From positions 248,001-312,000 of the forward strand of contig NZ_JAJVCS010000002.1 in assembly GCF_021395205.1 (NCBI RefSeq): 64,000 nt of DNA, in the 5' to 3' direction. Position numbers and translations under genes: made by a program. Of the stretch, positions 38,062 through 47,100 are shown piece by piece. This DNA is from Polynucleobacter sp. IMCC 30228 (GTDB lineage: Bacteria; Pseudomonadota; Gammaproteobacteria; Burkholderiales; Burkholderiaceae). The notes below the pieces were generated by a model. That model searched no databases. It was not told the origin of the DNA and worked only from the letters and a program-made list of their open reading frames with translations. Each line of letters begins with the position of its first letter. Position 1 is the first letter of the stretch.

Positions 38062-39030
38062 CTAATCGACTGACGCACCAGAGGCTTTCACCACCTTTTC
38101 CCATTTTTGAGTTTCAGCTGCAATAATTTTGCCAAAATCTTCTGGCGTACCAGGAATGGGTACTCCACCTAGCTCTGCAAGTTTTTCTCGCATTTTTGGT
38201 TCTGCCAAAATGCGATTTACTTCGGCGTTTACTCGATCAATTGCAGCGCGTGGTGAACCCTTTGGCATACCAATGCCAAACCAAGCAGTAGCTTCATAGC
38301 CAGGAACAGTTTCTGCGATCGTGGGTACATTGGGCAAAGAAGGGTCACGCGCCGCAGAGGTAACCGCTAAGGCACGCAGACTGCCAGACTTAATATGGCC
38401 TGCAGATGAAGGCAAGTTATCAAATAAGACTTGTACTTGACCAGCCATCAGGTCTACTAAAGCTGGGCCTGCGCCTTTATAGGGAACATGCAACATATTA
38501 CAACCCGTCATCGATTTAAATAGTTCGCCTGATAAATGCACTGAAGTGCCACTACCCGAGGATGCCATATTGACTTTGCCGGGATTAGCTTTGCAGTAAG
38601 CAATAAATTCAGCCACTGTTTTAATGGGCAATGAGGGTGGAATGACCATTACATTCGGGGTACGCACAATGCCAGCTACGGGAGCGATATCACGTATAAA
38701 GTTGTAATTCAGATTTTTGTAAAGCGAGGCATTAATACCATTAGCTGGATTGACGAGCAACATCGTGTAACCATCGGGCGCCGACTTAATGACAAATTCA
38801 GTGCCAATATTATTACCGCCACCAGGCTTATTTTCAACAATAACACTTTGCCCTAATAGTTGTGTTAATGGTTGAGCCATAATGCGAGCAAGGACATCTG
38901 TAGTGCCAGCAGGGGGATAAGGTACGACCCATTTAATTGGTCGCTCGGGATAGTCGGCTGCCGCAACTGGATTGATTAAAATAATAAAGGTGCAAATGCC
39001 CGTTAAAACAATTTTGCTAAGGGATGTCAT
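38062..39030 (-). CDS. Bug/TctC family periplasmic substrate-binding protein
   Basis: 322 residues. Signal peptide ending NPVAAADYPERP. Motifs: PIKWVVPYPPAGTTDVLAR, VIVENKPGGGNNIGTEFVIKSAPDGYTML, NPGKVNMASSGSGTSVHLSGELFKS, HVPYKGAGPALVDLMAGQVQVLFDNLPSS. Ribosome site AGGAGACCAT. The amidase gene lies 26 bases upstream in the same direction, so the pair may take up and hydrolyse the same amide, or a product of it. No TctAB genes nearby. Confidence 0.93.
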   Translation of the reverse strand: MTSLSKIVLTGICTFIILINPVAAADYPERPIKWVVPYPPAGTTDVLARIMAQPLTQLLGQSVIVENKPGGGNNIGTEFVIKSAPDGYTMLLVNPANGINASLYKNLNYNFIRDIAPVAGIVRTPNVMVIPPSLPIKTVAEFIAYCKANPGKVNMASSGSGTSVHLSGELFKSMTGCNMLHVPYKGAGPALVDLMAGQVQVLFDNLPSSAGHIKSGSLRALAVTSAARDPSLPNVPTIAETVPGYEATAWFGIGMPKGSPRAAIDRVNAEVNRILAEPKMREKLAELGGVPIPGTPEDFGKIIAAETQKWEKVVKASGASVD

Positions 39031-39056
39031 ATGGTCTCCTGATTATTTTTTCTATA

Positions 39057-40478
39057 TTACAAGCAAATTGGAGGTCGTGTTAGACCAAATTGGGTGCTTT
39101 GTTCAAAAGCATACGCTAATTGCAAAACGTCAAAGTCGGCGCGGTGGCGCCCGACAATTTGGACGCCTACTGGCAGCCCAGTAGCAGTAAACCCGCCCGG
39201 CACTGAAATAGCCGGATTGCCTAAAGCGCTAATTAAATAGAGTGATTTCTGCCAGTCGATATAGGTCTGCATCGGCACCCCATTGATATCGCGTGGATAG
39301 TCGAGATCAAGCGAAAAGGGCAGAACTTGATTAACGGGCAAGATTAAAAACTCATATTGAGCCATAAATTCGCGCATGCGGTGGTAGAGCTCGGTGCGTT
39401 TAGCTTCAGCACGAGCCAACTGGGGCCCAGTGATGGGTATGCCTTGTTCGGCATTCCAAATGACCGTATCTTTGAATTTTTTACCATGTTCTGCCATCAA
39501 AGGGGTGATGCGCAGCTCAGTACGCCATGCGCGCCACAACATAAAGATCTCATCTGCTTCGGCAATATCGGGTTCGGCGTTGACTACTTCACAGCCCAAT
39601 GCCTCAAAGACCGAGCGTGAAGCTTCTAAAACGGTAGCGACTGCAGGCTCGACGGGTAGTCCACCCAAGTTTGCGCTAAAGGCGATTTTGACGCCACGGA
39701 AATCTCGGCTTAGTGGCTGGTTAAAAATAGTGCCAGGGGCCTCAAGTGCAATCGGTGAGCGATCATCAGGCCCCGCCATGGCTGACATCGCTAAGGCTAA
39801 ATCAGGCACATTGCGGGCCATGGGTCCCGCTACACTCATGGTGTACCAGCCTAACTGATCGGGCCAATTGGGCACGCGACCAACTGAGGGGCGTAAACCC
39901 ACCACATTGCAAAAATTGGCTGGATTGCGCAGCGAGCCACCTAAATCGGTGCCATCGGCTAAAGCAATCATGCCAGTAGCTAAAGCAACGGCACCCCCAC
40001 CAGAAGAGCCACCACAGGTTTTACTCAAATCGTAAGGGTTTGGGGTAGCGCCAAATACAGCATTAAAAGTTTGACTACCAGCCCCAAACTCAGGCGTATT
40101 AGTTTTGCCTAAACTAATAGCGCCAGCTTTTTTAAGCCGTTCAACTGGCAATGAATCTACTTCTGGTACGTAGTCTTTGAAGGCTAGCGAGCCAAAGGTG
40201 GTTCTCACCCCTTTAGTGAGAAATAAATCTTTGTGGGCCACTGGTAAGCCATGTAAGACCCCAATAGGTGCGCCAGTTGCGATTTGTAAGTCGGCCCTGT
40301 GAGCCTCTTGCATGGCTGAATCTGCAGTGAGGGTAACGATAGCATTTAGGGTAGGATTGAAGCGTTCAATTTGATCTAAGTGTGCTTGAATTACTTGTGT
40401 GGCTGATAGTTTTTTGGTACGCATGAGCATTGCTAGTTGCGTAGCCGGAAGGAAACAGAGATCAGAATTGAAGGACAT
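39057..40478 (-). CDS. Amidase (amidase-signature family)
   Basis: 473 residues, full length. Amidase-signature enzymes use a Ser-cisSer-Lys triad: Lys83 (LPVAHKDLF), cis-Ser in CGGSSGGGAVALATGM (158/159) and nucleophile Ser182 in GTDLGGSLRNPA are all visible. Cytosolic (no signal). Substrate unknown; the group includes indoleacetamide hydrolases, glutamyl-tRNA amidotransferase A and carbamate hydrolases, and a stand-alone gene argues against GatA. Probably co-transcribed with the downstream Bug gene. Confidence 0.9.
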   Translation of the reverse strand: MSFNSDLCFLPATQLAMLMRTKKLSATQVIQAHLDQIERFNPTLNAIVTLTADSAMQEAHRADLQIATGAPIGVLHGLPVAHKDLFLTKGVRTTFGSLAFKDYVPEVDSLPVERLKKAGAISLGKTNTPEFGAGSQTFNAVFGATPNPYDLSKTCGGSSGGGAVALATGMIALADGTDLGGSLRNPANFCNVVGLRPSVGRVPNWPDQLGWYTMSVAGPMARNVPDLALAMSAMAGPDDRSPIALEAPGTIFNQPLSRDFRGVKIAFSANLGGLPVEPAVATVLEASRSVFEALGCEVVNAEPDIAEADEIFMLWRAWRTELRITPLMAEHGKKFKDTVIWNAEQGIPITGPQLARAEAKRTELYHRMREFMAQYEFLILPVNQVLPFSLDLDYPRDINGVPMQTYIDWQKSLYLISALGNPAISVPGGFTATGLPVGVQIVGRHRADFDVLQLAYAFEQSTQFGLTRPPICL

Positions 40479-40603
40479 ATTTTGCTATTTTTAGCCGGTT
40501 AGGGTTTTACTTTAGCTCGCAGAAAATGGGTAGAATGGGCAAGCATAATACTATTTATAAATTCGCTTATAAAACTTGATTAATCCACGAATAGGGGATA
40601 GCT

Positions 40604-42433
40604 TTGCAAGCTACTAATATTAATAATCCTGCTTATTTTCATAAAGTAGTCGATTGTCAGTGGGCATGCCCAGCTCACACCCCTGTTCCTGAATATATCC
40701 GCCTCATTGCACAGGGTCAATATACCGATGCCTATATGGTTAATTGGGTATCGAACGTCTTTCCTGGAATTCTCGGCCGCACCTGTGACCGCCCGTGCGA
40801 GCCCGCCTGTCGTCGCGGTAGAGTGGAAGAGAATAATGGCGCTGATCCTGAACCAGTAGCCATTTGTCGTTTAAAACGCGTTGCCGCTGATTTTAAAGAC
40901 GATGTGAAGGCACGGATGCCTAAGATAGCAAAAAAAAATGGTAAACGCATTGCTTGTGTGGGCGCTGGTCCATCATCGTTAACGGTAGCCCGCGATTTAG
41001 CACCTTTAGGTTATGAAGTAACAGTGTTCGATGGCGAGCAGCGAGCTGGGGGATTTATTCGTTCACAAATACCGCGTTTTCGTTTGCCCGAATCGGTAAT
41101 TGATGAGGAGACTGGATATATCCTCGATTTGGGGGTTCACTTTAAAGGTGGTGAGCGCATTACTTCAATGAGTGCTTTGTTAGCCGCTGGTTTCGATGCA
41201 GTTTATGTGGGCTCTGGGGCTCCCCGTGGCAGAGATCTAGATCTGCCTGGACGCCAAGCAGCAGCCGAGCAAATTTATATTGGAATTGATTGGTTGGCTT
41301 CTGTTTCTTTCGGGCATATTACGAGCATTGGCAAAAAAGTGATTGTGTTAGGCGGTGGGAATACCGCAATGGATTGTTGCCGTTCGGCTAGACGGTTAGG
41401 CAGCACGGATATTAAAGTCATTGTGCGCAGCGGCTTTGATGAAATGAAAGCCTCGCCTTGGGAAAAAGAGGATGCGATTCATGAAGGGATTCCAATTATT
41501 AACTTTCATGTGCCAAAAACTTTCGAGGTGCAAAACGGTAAATTAATTGGCATGACGTTTGCGGTAGTCGAGGCGGTTTATAACGAACAGGGCGAACGGA
41601 AATTAATCTCTAATGGCGAGGCCGATATCTTTATTGAATGCGATACGGTGTTATTAGCTGTGGGACAAGAAAATGCCTTTCCTTGGATTGAGGCAAATAG
41701 CGGTATTCAGTTTAATCGCCATGGCCTGCCAGAGCTAGATGCGATTTCTTTTCAATCAACCAATCCGCTGGTGTTCTTTGGTGGCGATGCCGCATTTGGC
41801 CCCAAAAATATTATTACTGCAGTAGCGCATGGTCATGAAGTAGCGGTCTCAATCGATCGTTTTCTACATCATGAATCGCCAGACCTTAGACCGCCTCCCC
41901 GCACCAATTTAATGTCACAAAAAATGGGGATTCATGAGTGGAGCTATCACAATGATGTGTCTGTAGATTTACGCTTTCCAGTGCCATGGGCTGAAGCAGC
42001 AAAGGCATTAGCCAATATTCGGGTTGAGGTTGAATTAGGCTTTGACGCCGCTACTGCATTTAAAGAGGCCAATCGTTGTTTAAATTGCGATGTCGAAACT
42101 GTCTTTACTCGTGAAACTTGCATTGAGTGCGATGCCTGTGTGGATATCTGCCCAATGGACTGTATTACCTTCACTGAAAACGGTGATGAGCCTGATTTGC
42201 GTTTACGTTTAAAAGCACCCGCTACTAATCTCACCCAAGCGCTTTATGTCTCAGCGAATCTGAAATCGGGGCGAGTGATGGTGAAAGATGAGGACGTCTG
42301 CTTACACTGCGGCTTATGTGCCGAGCGGTGCCCAACTGGCGCATGGGATATGCAGAAATTTTTGTTAGAAACGACGCAGGCTGGCCCAGCATGCCGAGAC
42401 CAAAAATTGCACCTCCCGGTGGAGTTGGTATGA
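40604..42433 (+). CDS. FAD-dependent oxidoreductase fused to a 2[4Fe-4S] ferredoxin domain (GltD/PreT-like; Kor third subunit candidate)
   Basis: 609 residues from TTG 40604 behind AGGGGAT. N-terminal Cys-rich segment (CQWACPAHTPVPEYIRL, RTCDRPCEPACRRGRVEE) as in glutamate synthase small subunit; FAD fold CVGAGPSSLTVARDL (from about 117); NAD(P) fold IVLGGGNTAMDCCRSAR (from about 246); C-terminal ferredoxin with CIECDACVDICPMDC (from about 506) and CLHCGLCAERCPTG (from about 566). It could pass electrons between NAD(P) and ferredoxin clusters. Its stop overlaps the korA start by four bases, so it is very probably a subunit or dedicated partner. Confidence 0.85.
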   Translation: MQATNINNPAYFHKVVDCQWACPAHTPVPEYIRLIAQGQYTDAYMVNWVSNVFPGILGRTCDRPCEPACRRGRVEENNGADPEPVAICRLKRVAADFKDDVKARMPKIAKKNGKRIACVGAGPSSLTVARDLAPLGYEVTVFDGEQRAGGFIRSQIPRFRLPESVIDEETGYILDLGVHFKGGERITSMSALLAAGFDAVYVGSGAPRGRDLDLPGRQAAAEQIYIGIDWLASVSFGHITSIGKKVIVLGGGNTAMDCCRSARRLGSTDIKVIVRSGFDEMKASPWEKEDAIHEGIPIINFHVPKTFEVQNGKLIGMTFAVVEAVYNEQGERKLISNGEADIFIECDTVLLAVGQENAFPWIEANSGIQFNRHGLPELDAISFQSTNPLVFFGGDAAFGPKNIITAVAHGHEVAVSIDRFLHHESPDLRPPPRTNLMSQKMGIHEWSYHNDVSVDLRFPVPWAEAAKALANIRVEVELGFDAATAFKEANRCLNCDVETVFTRETCIECDACVDICPMDCITFTENGDEPDLRLRLKAPATNLTQALYVSANLKSGRVMVKDEDVCLHCGLCAERCPTGAWDMQKFLLETTQAGPACRDQKLHLPVELV

Positions 42434-44280
42434 AGCGTATTGAAGCGATTAATGATTTCGTAATTAAGTTTGCTAATGTCAACGGCTCTGGATCTGCTTC
42501 TGCCAATGAGCTCTTTGCTAAAGCTATTCTACGGATGGGTGTGCCAGTTAGCCCGCGAAATATTTTTCCGAGCAATATTCAGGGTATGCCAACTTGGTAT
42601 GAGGCGCGCGTTTGCTCTAAAGGATATTTAGGGCGCCGAGGAGGGGTTGACATCATGGTAGCGATGAATCCCCAAACTTGGGATGCCGATGTCGCCGAAA
42701 TTGAGCCCAATGGTTATCTTTTTTATGATTCAACTCGCTCGATACCTGAGACTCAATTTCGCCAAGACGTGCATACCATTGGCGTACCTCTAACTGAAAT
42801 TAGTAATGCTAATTATCCCGATGCCCGCCAACGTCAATTATTTAAAAATATTATTTATGTTGGCGCTTTATCGGCTTTGTTAAAGGTCGATACTGCGGTT
42901 TTTGAAAAATTGTTTGCTGAGCAATATAAAGGCAAGGAAATTTTGCTTGATTCTAATATTAAAGCTTTTCATTTAGGCTATAACTACATTCAAAAGCATT
43001 TTAAAGATGCCTTGGGTATTCAAGTGCGCCGTGAAGATCAAGTCGGGGAGAAAATTTTTATTGATGGCAATAGCGCCATTGCGTTGGGCTGTGTTTATGG
43101 TGGCGCGACCGTGGCAGCTTGGTATCCAATTACACCGTCATCTTCGGTTCCAGAAGCCTTCCAAAAATATTGTGAACGTTTTCGAGTCGACAAAAAAACT
43201 GGGCATGATCGTTTTGCCATCATTCAAGCTGAAGATGAGTTAGCTTCAATTGGTATTATTATTGGCGCTGCTTGGAATGGGGCGCGGGCATTCACTGCGA
43301 CCTCAGGCCCAGGTATTTCGCTGATGACAGAATTTATTGGCTTGGCTTACTTTGCTGAAATTCCGGTTGTCATTATTGATGTACAGCGGGGTGGGCCTTC
43401 CACGGGAATGCCGACTAGAACTCAGCAATCAGATTTGCTGGCCTGTGCTTATGCCTCGCATGGCGATACTAAACATGTTTTACTTTTTCCTGAAGATCCC
43501 TATGAATGCTTCGAGCAATCAGCCGCGGCGCTAGATTTAGCTGAGTTATTACAGACCCCTATATTTTTAATGACCGATTTAGATATTGGCATGAATCAGC
43601 GTTTAAGCAAACCATTTTCGTGGGATGAACGGGAAGCATATTACCGAGGCAAGGTGATGTCATTCGCAGACCTAGAAGCGGGGAAAGATTTTGGCCGCTA
43701 TAAAGATGTTGATGGCGATGGTATTCCTTGGCGTACTTTACCGGGTACTCATCCCACTAAGGGTAGTTTTTTTACCCGCGGCACAACCCGTGACCCCTAT
43801 GCTCGTTATTCTGAGCGAGGGCCTGACTATATTTACAACATGGAGCGCTTAATACAGAAATTTAAAGTGGCAGCGGATTTAGTGCCGCAGCCAATAATTG
43901 AGCAAGGCAAAACCCCCAGCCAATTTGGAGTAATTTATTTCGGCTCAACCAGCCCAGCAATGCAAGAAACGCTCGATGTGCTGCGGGCTGATAACATCGT
44001 GCTTGATGCGATGCGAATTCGGGCTTTTCCTTTTTCTAAGGTGGTTAGTGATTTTATTGCCCAGCATGAGAAAGTTTTTGTGGTCGAGCAGAATCGCGAT
44101 GCCCAAATGCATACCTTGCTAACGACTGAATTAGCCATTGATCCAGCTCATCTCATCAAAATATTGCATTATGACGGGACGCCTATTACCGCACGTTTTA
44201 TAGTGGCGGCGATCAATCAATATTTGAAAGCAGAGGCCTCCACCAAATCGAATGCACGCCTAGAGAAGGAATCATCATGA
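42430..44280 (+). CDS. korA: 2-oxoacid:acceptor oxidoreductase, fused gamma-alpha subunit (KorA-like)
   Basis: 616 residues from ATG 42430, which overlaps the upstream stop (ATGA); the longer frame to 42316 is only upstream coding in another frame. N-terminal gamma domain (NVNGSGSASANELFAKAILRMG ... SKGYLGRRGGVD), then the alpha domain from about 215 (WYPITPSSSVPEAF, SGPGISLMTEFIGLAYFAEIPVV, QRGGPSTGMPTRTQQSDL). With KorB it oxidatively decarboxylates a 2-oxoacid to acyl-CoA. Similar fused subunits belong to 2-oxoglutarate enzymes in aerobic and denitrifying betaproteobacteria; the exact oxoacid is uncertain. Confidence 0.83.
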   Translation: MKRIEAINDFVIKFANVNGSGSASANELFAKAILRMGVPVSPRNIFPSNIQGMPTWYEARVCSKGYLGRRGGVDIMVAMNPQTWDADVAEIEPNGYLFYDSTRSIPETQFRQDVHTIGVPLTEISNANYPDARQRQLFKNIIYVGALSALLKVDTAVFEKLFAEQYKGKEILLDSNIKAFHLGYNYIQKHFKDALGIQVRREDQVGEKIFIDGNSAIALGCVYGGATVAAWYPITPSSSVPEAFQKYCERFRVDKKTGHDRFAIIQAEDELASIGIIIGAAWNGARAFTATSGPGISLMTEFIGLAYFAEIPVVIIDVQRGGPSTGMPTRTQQSDLLACAYASHGDTKHVLLFPEDPYECFEQSAAALDLAELLQTPIFLMTDLDIGMNQRLSKPFSWDEREAYYRGKVMSFADLEAGKDFGRYKDVDGDGIPWRTLPGTHPTKGSFFTRGTTRDPYARYSERGPDYIYNMERLIQKFKVAADLVPQPIIEQGKTPSQFGVIYFGSTSPAMQETLDVLRADNIVLDAMRIRAFPFSKVVSDFIAQHEKVFVVEQNRDAQMHTLLTTELAIDPAHLIKILHYDGTPITARFIVAAINQYLKAEASTKSNARLEKESS

Positions 44281-44293
44281 AGAAAGAATCAGC

Positions 44294-45349
44294 ATGACGT
44301 ACATTGCTAAGCCGAGCATGCATCACCCGAGTTTAAGTACCAATAAGGTGGGCTATACCAGACGTGATTATGAGGGGCGTATTTCTACCTTATGTGCAGG
44401 TTGCGGGCATGACTCAATTTCTGCAGCAATTGTGCAGGCTTGCTGGGAAATGGATATTGAACCGCATCGAGTCGCTAAATTATCAGGTATTGGATGCAGC
44501 TCTAAAACTCCTGACTATTTTCTGGGCGCTTCCCATGGGTTTAATACCGTGCATGGCAGAATGCCCTCAGTATTAACTGGCGCTAATTTAGCGAATCGTG
44601 ACCTTTTATATTTAGGCGTTTCGGGCGATGGTGATTCTGCTTCAATTGGTTTAGGTCAATTTGCCAACGCCATGCGGCGGAGTGTAAGAATGACTTACAT
44701 CGTTGAAAATAACGGTGTCTATGGCCTCACTAAAGGGCAATTTTCTGCCACTGCCGATCGTGGTTCGAAAAGCAAGAAGGGGATTGTTAATAACGATAGC
44801 CCAATTGATTTAGTGGGCTTAGCTTTACAGTTGGGCGCGACCTATGTAGCGCGCAGTTTTTCTGGTGATAAAGAACAATTAGTGCCTTTGATTAAAGGCG
44901 CGATTGGTCATGGTGGCGCAGCTTTTATTGACGTAATTAGCCCCTGCGTCACTTTTAATAATCATGGCGGTAGTACTAAAAGTTACGATTATGTAAGGCA
45001 ACATAATGAAGCAGTTAGTCGTATTGATTTTATCTCCCAGCACTCGGAAATTACCACTGCGTATGCCCCTGGCGAAGTGGTTGAAGTACTACAGCATGAT
45101 GGTAGTTATTTAAGGTTGCGTAAATTGGATGATAATTATGATCCCACTAATCGCTATGCAGCCTTAAGCTACATCAATGAACATCAAGAACGCGGCGAAG
45201 TGGTGACGGGTTTGCTGTATTTAGATCCGCTTGCCAGCGATTTACATGAAGCGTTAAATACGTGTGTAGAACCGTTGAATTCTTTGGGTGTAGCTGAGCT
45301 ATGTCCAGGGTCTGAGGCTTTGGCAAAAATAAACGCCTCCTTACGATAA
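44294..45349 (+). CDS. korB: 2-oxoacid:acceptor oxidoreductase, beta subunit (KorB-like)
   Basis: 351 residues. Thiamine diphosphate and one Fe-S cluster subunit. TPP site: GVSGDGDSASIGLGQF and VENNGVYGLTKGQ. Cluster cysteines: TLCAGCGHDSI and SGIGCSSKTPDY, with a further Cys in ISPCVTFNNHGGSTKSYDY, the latter block typical of 2-oxoglutarate and related KorB proteins. It starts 13 bases after korA. Together the three proteins (about 66, 67 and 38 kDa by length) would form a complete complex. Confidence 0.85.
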   Translation: MTYIAKPSMHHPSLSTNKVGYTRRDYEGRISTLCAGCGHDSISAAIVQACWEMDIEPHRVAKLSGIGCSSKTPDYFLGASHGFNTVHGRMPSVLTGANLANRDLLYLGVSGDGDSASIGLGQFANAMRRSVRMTYIVENNGVYGLTKGQFSATADRGSKSKKGIVNNDSPIDLVGLALQLGATYVARSFSGDKEQLVPLIKGAIGHGGAAFIDVISPCVTFNNHGGSTKSYDYVRQHNEAVSRIDFISQHSEITTAYAPGEVVEVLQHDGSYLRLRKLDDNYDPTNRYAALSYINEHQERGEVVTGLLYLDPLASDLHEALNTCVEPLNSLGVAELCPGSEALAKINASLR

Positions 45350-45375
45350 AACATTTATTTTTTTAGGTGCGAATG

Positions 45376-45816
45376 ATGACTGAACGATCTGTCTCCAAAT
45401 CTATTGTGCATAGTAACTTAGTGCGTTTGCCGCCGAGCGCGACCATTCTAGATGCAGCGCGCACGATGACCAAGGCAAACTGTGGCAGCGTCCTAATTAT
45501 TTCACCAAATGGCGTCTTAGAGGGTATTGTGACCGAGCGCGATTTAATGACGCGGGTATTAGCTAAGGGCTTGATTCCAGAAAAAACGCTTGTATCTCAG
45601 GTGATGACTCCTAATCCCCATTGTGTGCCCCCTGAAATGATTGTGTCACATGCAGTAATGATCATGATTGAACGCGGTTTTAGGCATTTACCCATTGTTG
45701 CTGATGATGGAAAAATATTAGGGGTTTTTTCTGCACGCGATGCCTTGCCGAGAGAAATTAGTGATGCCCTTAGTTTGGCTGAATTTCATGATCAGATGAA
45801 TGATCCGTTGGTTTAA
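45376..45816 (+). CDS. CBS-domain pair protein
   Basis: 146 residues from ATG 45376, six bases after a perfect AGGTG; ATG 45373 and GTG 45367 are alternatives. Two tandem CBS motifs (VRLPPSATILDAARTMTKANCGSVLII ... GIVTERDLMTRVL; MTPNPHCVPPEMIVSHAVMIMIERGFRHLPIV ... GVFSARDAL), a Bateman module that binds adenine nucleotides. No effector domain. Next to the Kor cluster it may be an energy-state sensor, but this is only suggested by position. Confidence 0.88.
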   Translation: MTERSVSKSIVHSNLVRLPPSATILDAARTMTKANCGSVLIISPNGVLEGIVTERDLMTRVLAKGLIPEKTLVSQVMTPNPHCVPPEMIVSHAVMIMIERGFRHLPIVADDGKILGVFSARDALPREISDALSLAEFHDQMNDPLV

Positions 45817-45833
45817 TTGAATAGGGGCATGCA

Positions 45834-46070
45834 ATGGAAAGAAAAATCGCCAAGAATGAGCCATATCCTGTAGAGGTTCAGGCTGGCAAAACGTATGCGT
45901 GGTGTTCCTGCGGGCTCAGCAAAACTCAGCCTTTTTGTGATGACTCGCATCAAATCACCGACTGTATGCCCTTTGAATTTACGGCTACTGAAAGTAAGGT
46001 CATGTATTTCTGCGGGTGCAAACAAACCGTCTCTCCCCCCCTTTGTGATGGGTGCCACCGAGCACTATAG
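45834..46070 (+). CDS. Double-CDGSH iron-sulfur domain protein
   Basis: 78 residues. Two CxCx8CDx2H motifs: Cys24, Cys26, Cys35, His39 (CSCGLSKTQPFCDDSH) and Cys60, Cys62, Cys71, His75 (CGCKQTVSPPLCDGCH). Each binds a [2Fe-2S] cluster with three Cys and one His, as in mitoNEET-type proteins; the tandem form resembles the MiNT/CISD3 group. Likely cytosolic and redox-active. Good ribosome site AGGGG. It sits between the Kor cluster and complex I. Confidence 0.93.
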   Translation: MERKIAKNEPYPVEVQAGKTYAWCSCGLSKTQPFCDDSHQITDCMPFEFTATESKVMYFCGCKQTVSPPLCDGCHRAL

Positions 46071-46176
46071 GGGGTCAGTGAGAAGGGCATTGGCTAGGTG
46101 CGGTTTAAGCCGCATATTCAGGCCCCAAGAATAGGCTTATTTCCCCCGAATTTCAGCTAGTCTAGAGGAAAACCCT

Positions 46177-46182
46177 TATAAT
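46177..46182 (+). promoter_or_regulatory. Consensus -10 hexamer upstream of nuoA
   Basis: A perfect TATAAT within the 171-base gap between the CDGSH gene and nuoA. No good -35 at 16-18 bases. A small hairpin (TGCGG 46099-46103 / CCGCA 46110-46114) precedes it but has no T-run. Confidence 0.45.
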
Positions 46183-46241
46183 CTTGTCTGTATTTCAGAA
46201 GAGCAATCTAGGCTTCGCTTGATAACTGATTTAGGCTAAAT

Positions 46242-46601
46242 TTGAACCTCGCAAACTACTTTCCGGTTTTGCTTTTTATCCTTGTGGGCATTGCCGTTGG
46301 TTTAGTGCCTATGTTGCTAGGCAAGTTAGTCGCCCCCTCTAGCCCTAACGCAGAAAAACTCTCTCCTTACGAATGCGGCTTCGAGGCATTTGAAGATGCG
46401 CGGATGAAATTTGATGTGCGCTATTACCTCATTGCCATTCTCTTTATTTTGTTCGACCTTGAAACGGCTTTTCTATTTCCTTGGGGGGTAGCTTTACGAG
46501 ATATTGGTTGGGCAGGCTATGCCTCGATGCTTGTCTTCCTCTTGGAATTCGTGGTTGGCTTTGTTTACATCTGGAAAAAGGGCGCCCTCGACTGGGAGTA
46601 A
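46242..46601 (+). CDS. nuoA: NADH-quinone oxidoreductase subunit A
   Basis: 119 residues from TTG 46242; [12 protein letters not shown] is the family N-terminus and no ATG serves. Three membrane helices and the conserved [38 protein letters not shown] loop at the Q-site. First gene of the 14-gene complex I operon; nuoB starts five bases after the stop. Confidence 0.95.
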   Translation: MNLANYFPVLLFILVGIAVGLVPMLLGKLVAPSSPNAEKLSPYECGFEAFEDARMKFDVRYYLIAILFILFDLETAFLFPWGVALRDIGWAGYASMLVFLLEFVVGFVYIWKKGALDWE

Positions 46602-46606
46602 ATGTT

Positions 46607-47089
46607 ATGGCCTTAGAAGGTGTACTGAAGGAAGGTTTCATCACGACCTCAGCCGATCAGCTGATTAACTGGACTCGTACCGGTTCTCTGTGGCCTATGA
46701 CTTTTGGTTTAGCTTGTTGCGCAGTAGAGATGATGCATGCGGGCGCTGCGCGTTACGATTTAGATCGCTTCGGCGTAGTGTTTCGTCCTTCACCGCGGCA
46801 ATCTGATTTGATGATTGTGGCTGGCACGCTTTGTAACAAAATGGCCCCTGCCTTACGTAAAGTATATGACCAAATGCCTGAGCCACGCTGGGTCATTTCA
46901 ATGGGTTCATGTGCTAACGGCGGTGGTTATTACCATTACTCTTATTCCGTTGTGCGGGGATGCGATCGAATTGTGCCCGTTGATATTTATGTTCCCGGGT
47001 GTCCCCCGACAGCAGAAGCCTTAATTTACGGCATTATTCAATTGCAGGCCAAGATTGGTCGCACCAGCACCATTGCACGTAAGGCGTAA
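46607..47089 (+). CDS. nuoB: NADH-quinone oxidoreductase subunit B
   Basis: 160 residues from ATG 46607 ([11 protein letters not shown]), eight bases after GGGAG; the longer open frame overlaps nuoA and is spurious. It holds cluster N2, the last electron donor to quinone: tandem Cys in [11 protein letters not shown], Cys in [13 protein letters not shown] and [14 protein letters not shown]. Confidence 0.97.
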   Translation: MALEGVLKEGFITTSADQLINWTRTGSLWPMTFGLACCAVEMMHAGAARYDLDRFGVVFRPSPRQSDLMIVAGTLCNKMAPALRKVYDQMPEPRWVISMGSCANGGGYYHYSYSVVRGCDRIVPVDIYVPGCPPTAEALIYGIIQLQAKIGRTSTIARKA

Positions 47090-47100
47090 ATCGAGCCACT

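Noticed and set aside
39255-39275. Short match to the tRNA-Leu 3' end (TCGGCACC) inside the amidase gene
   Set aside because: Eight bases inside a conserved coding sequence; not evidence of an attachment site.
46099-46114. Hairpin TGCGG/CCGCA after the CDGSH gene
   Set aside because: Short stem without a T-run; may be chance.
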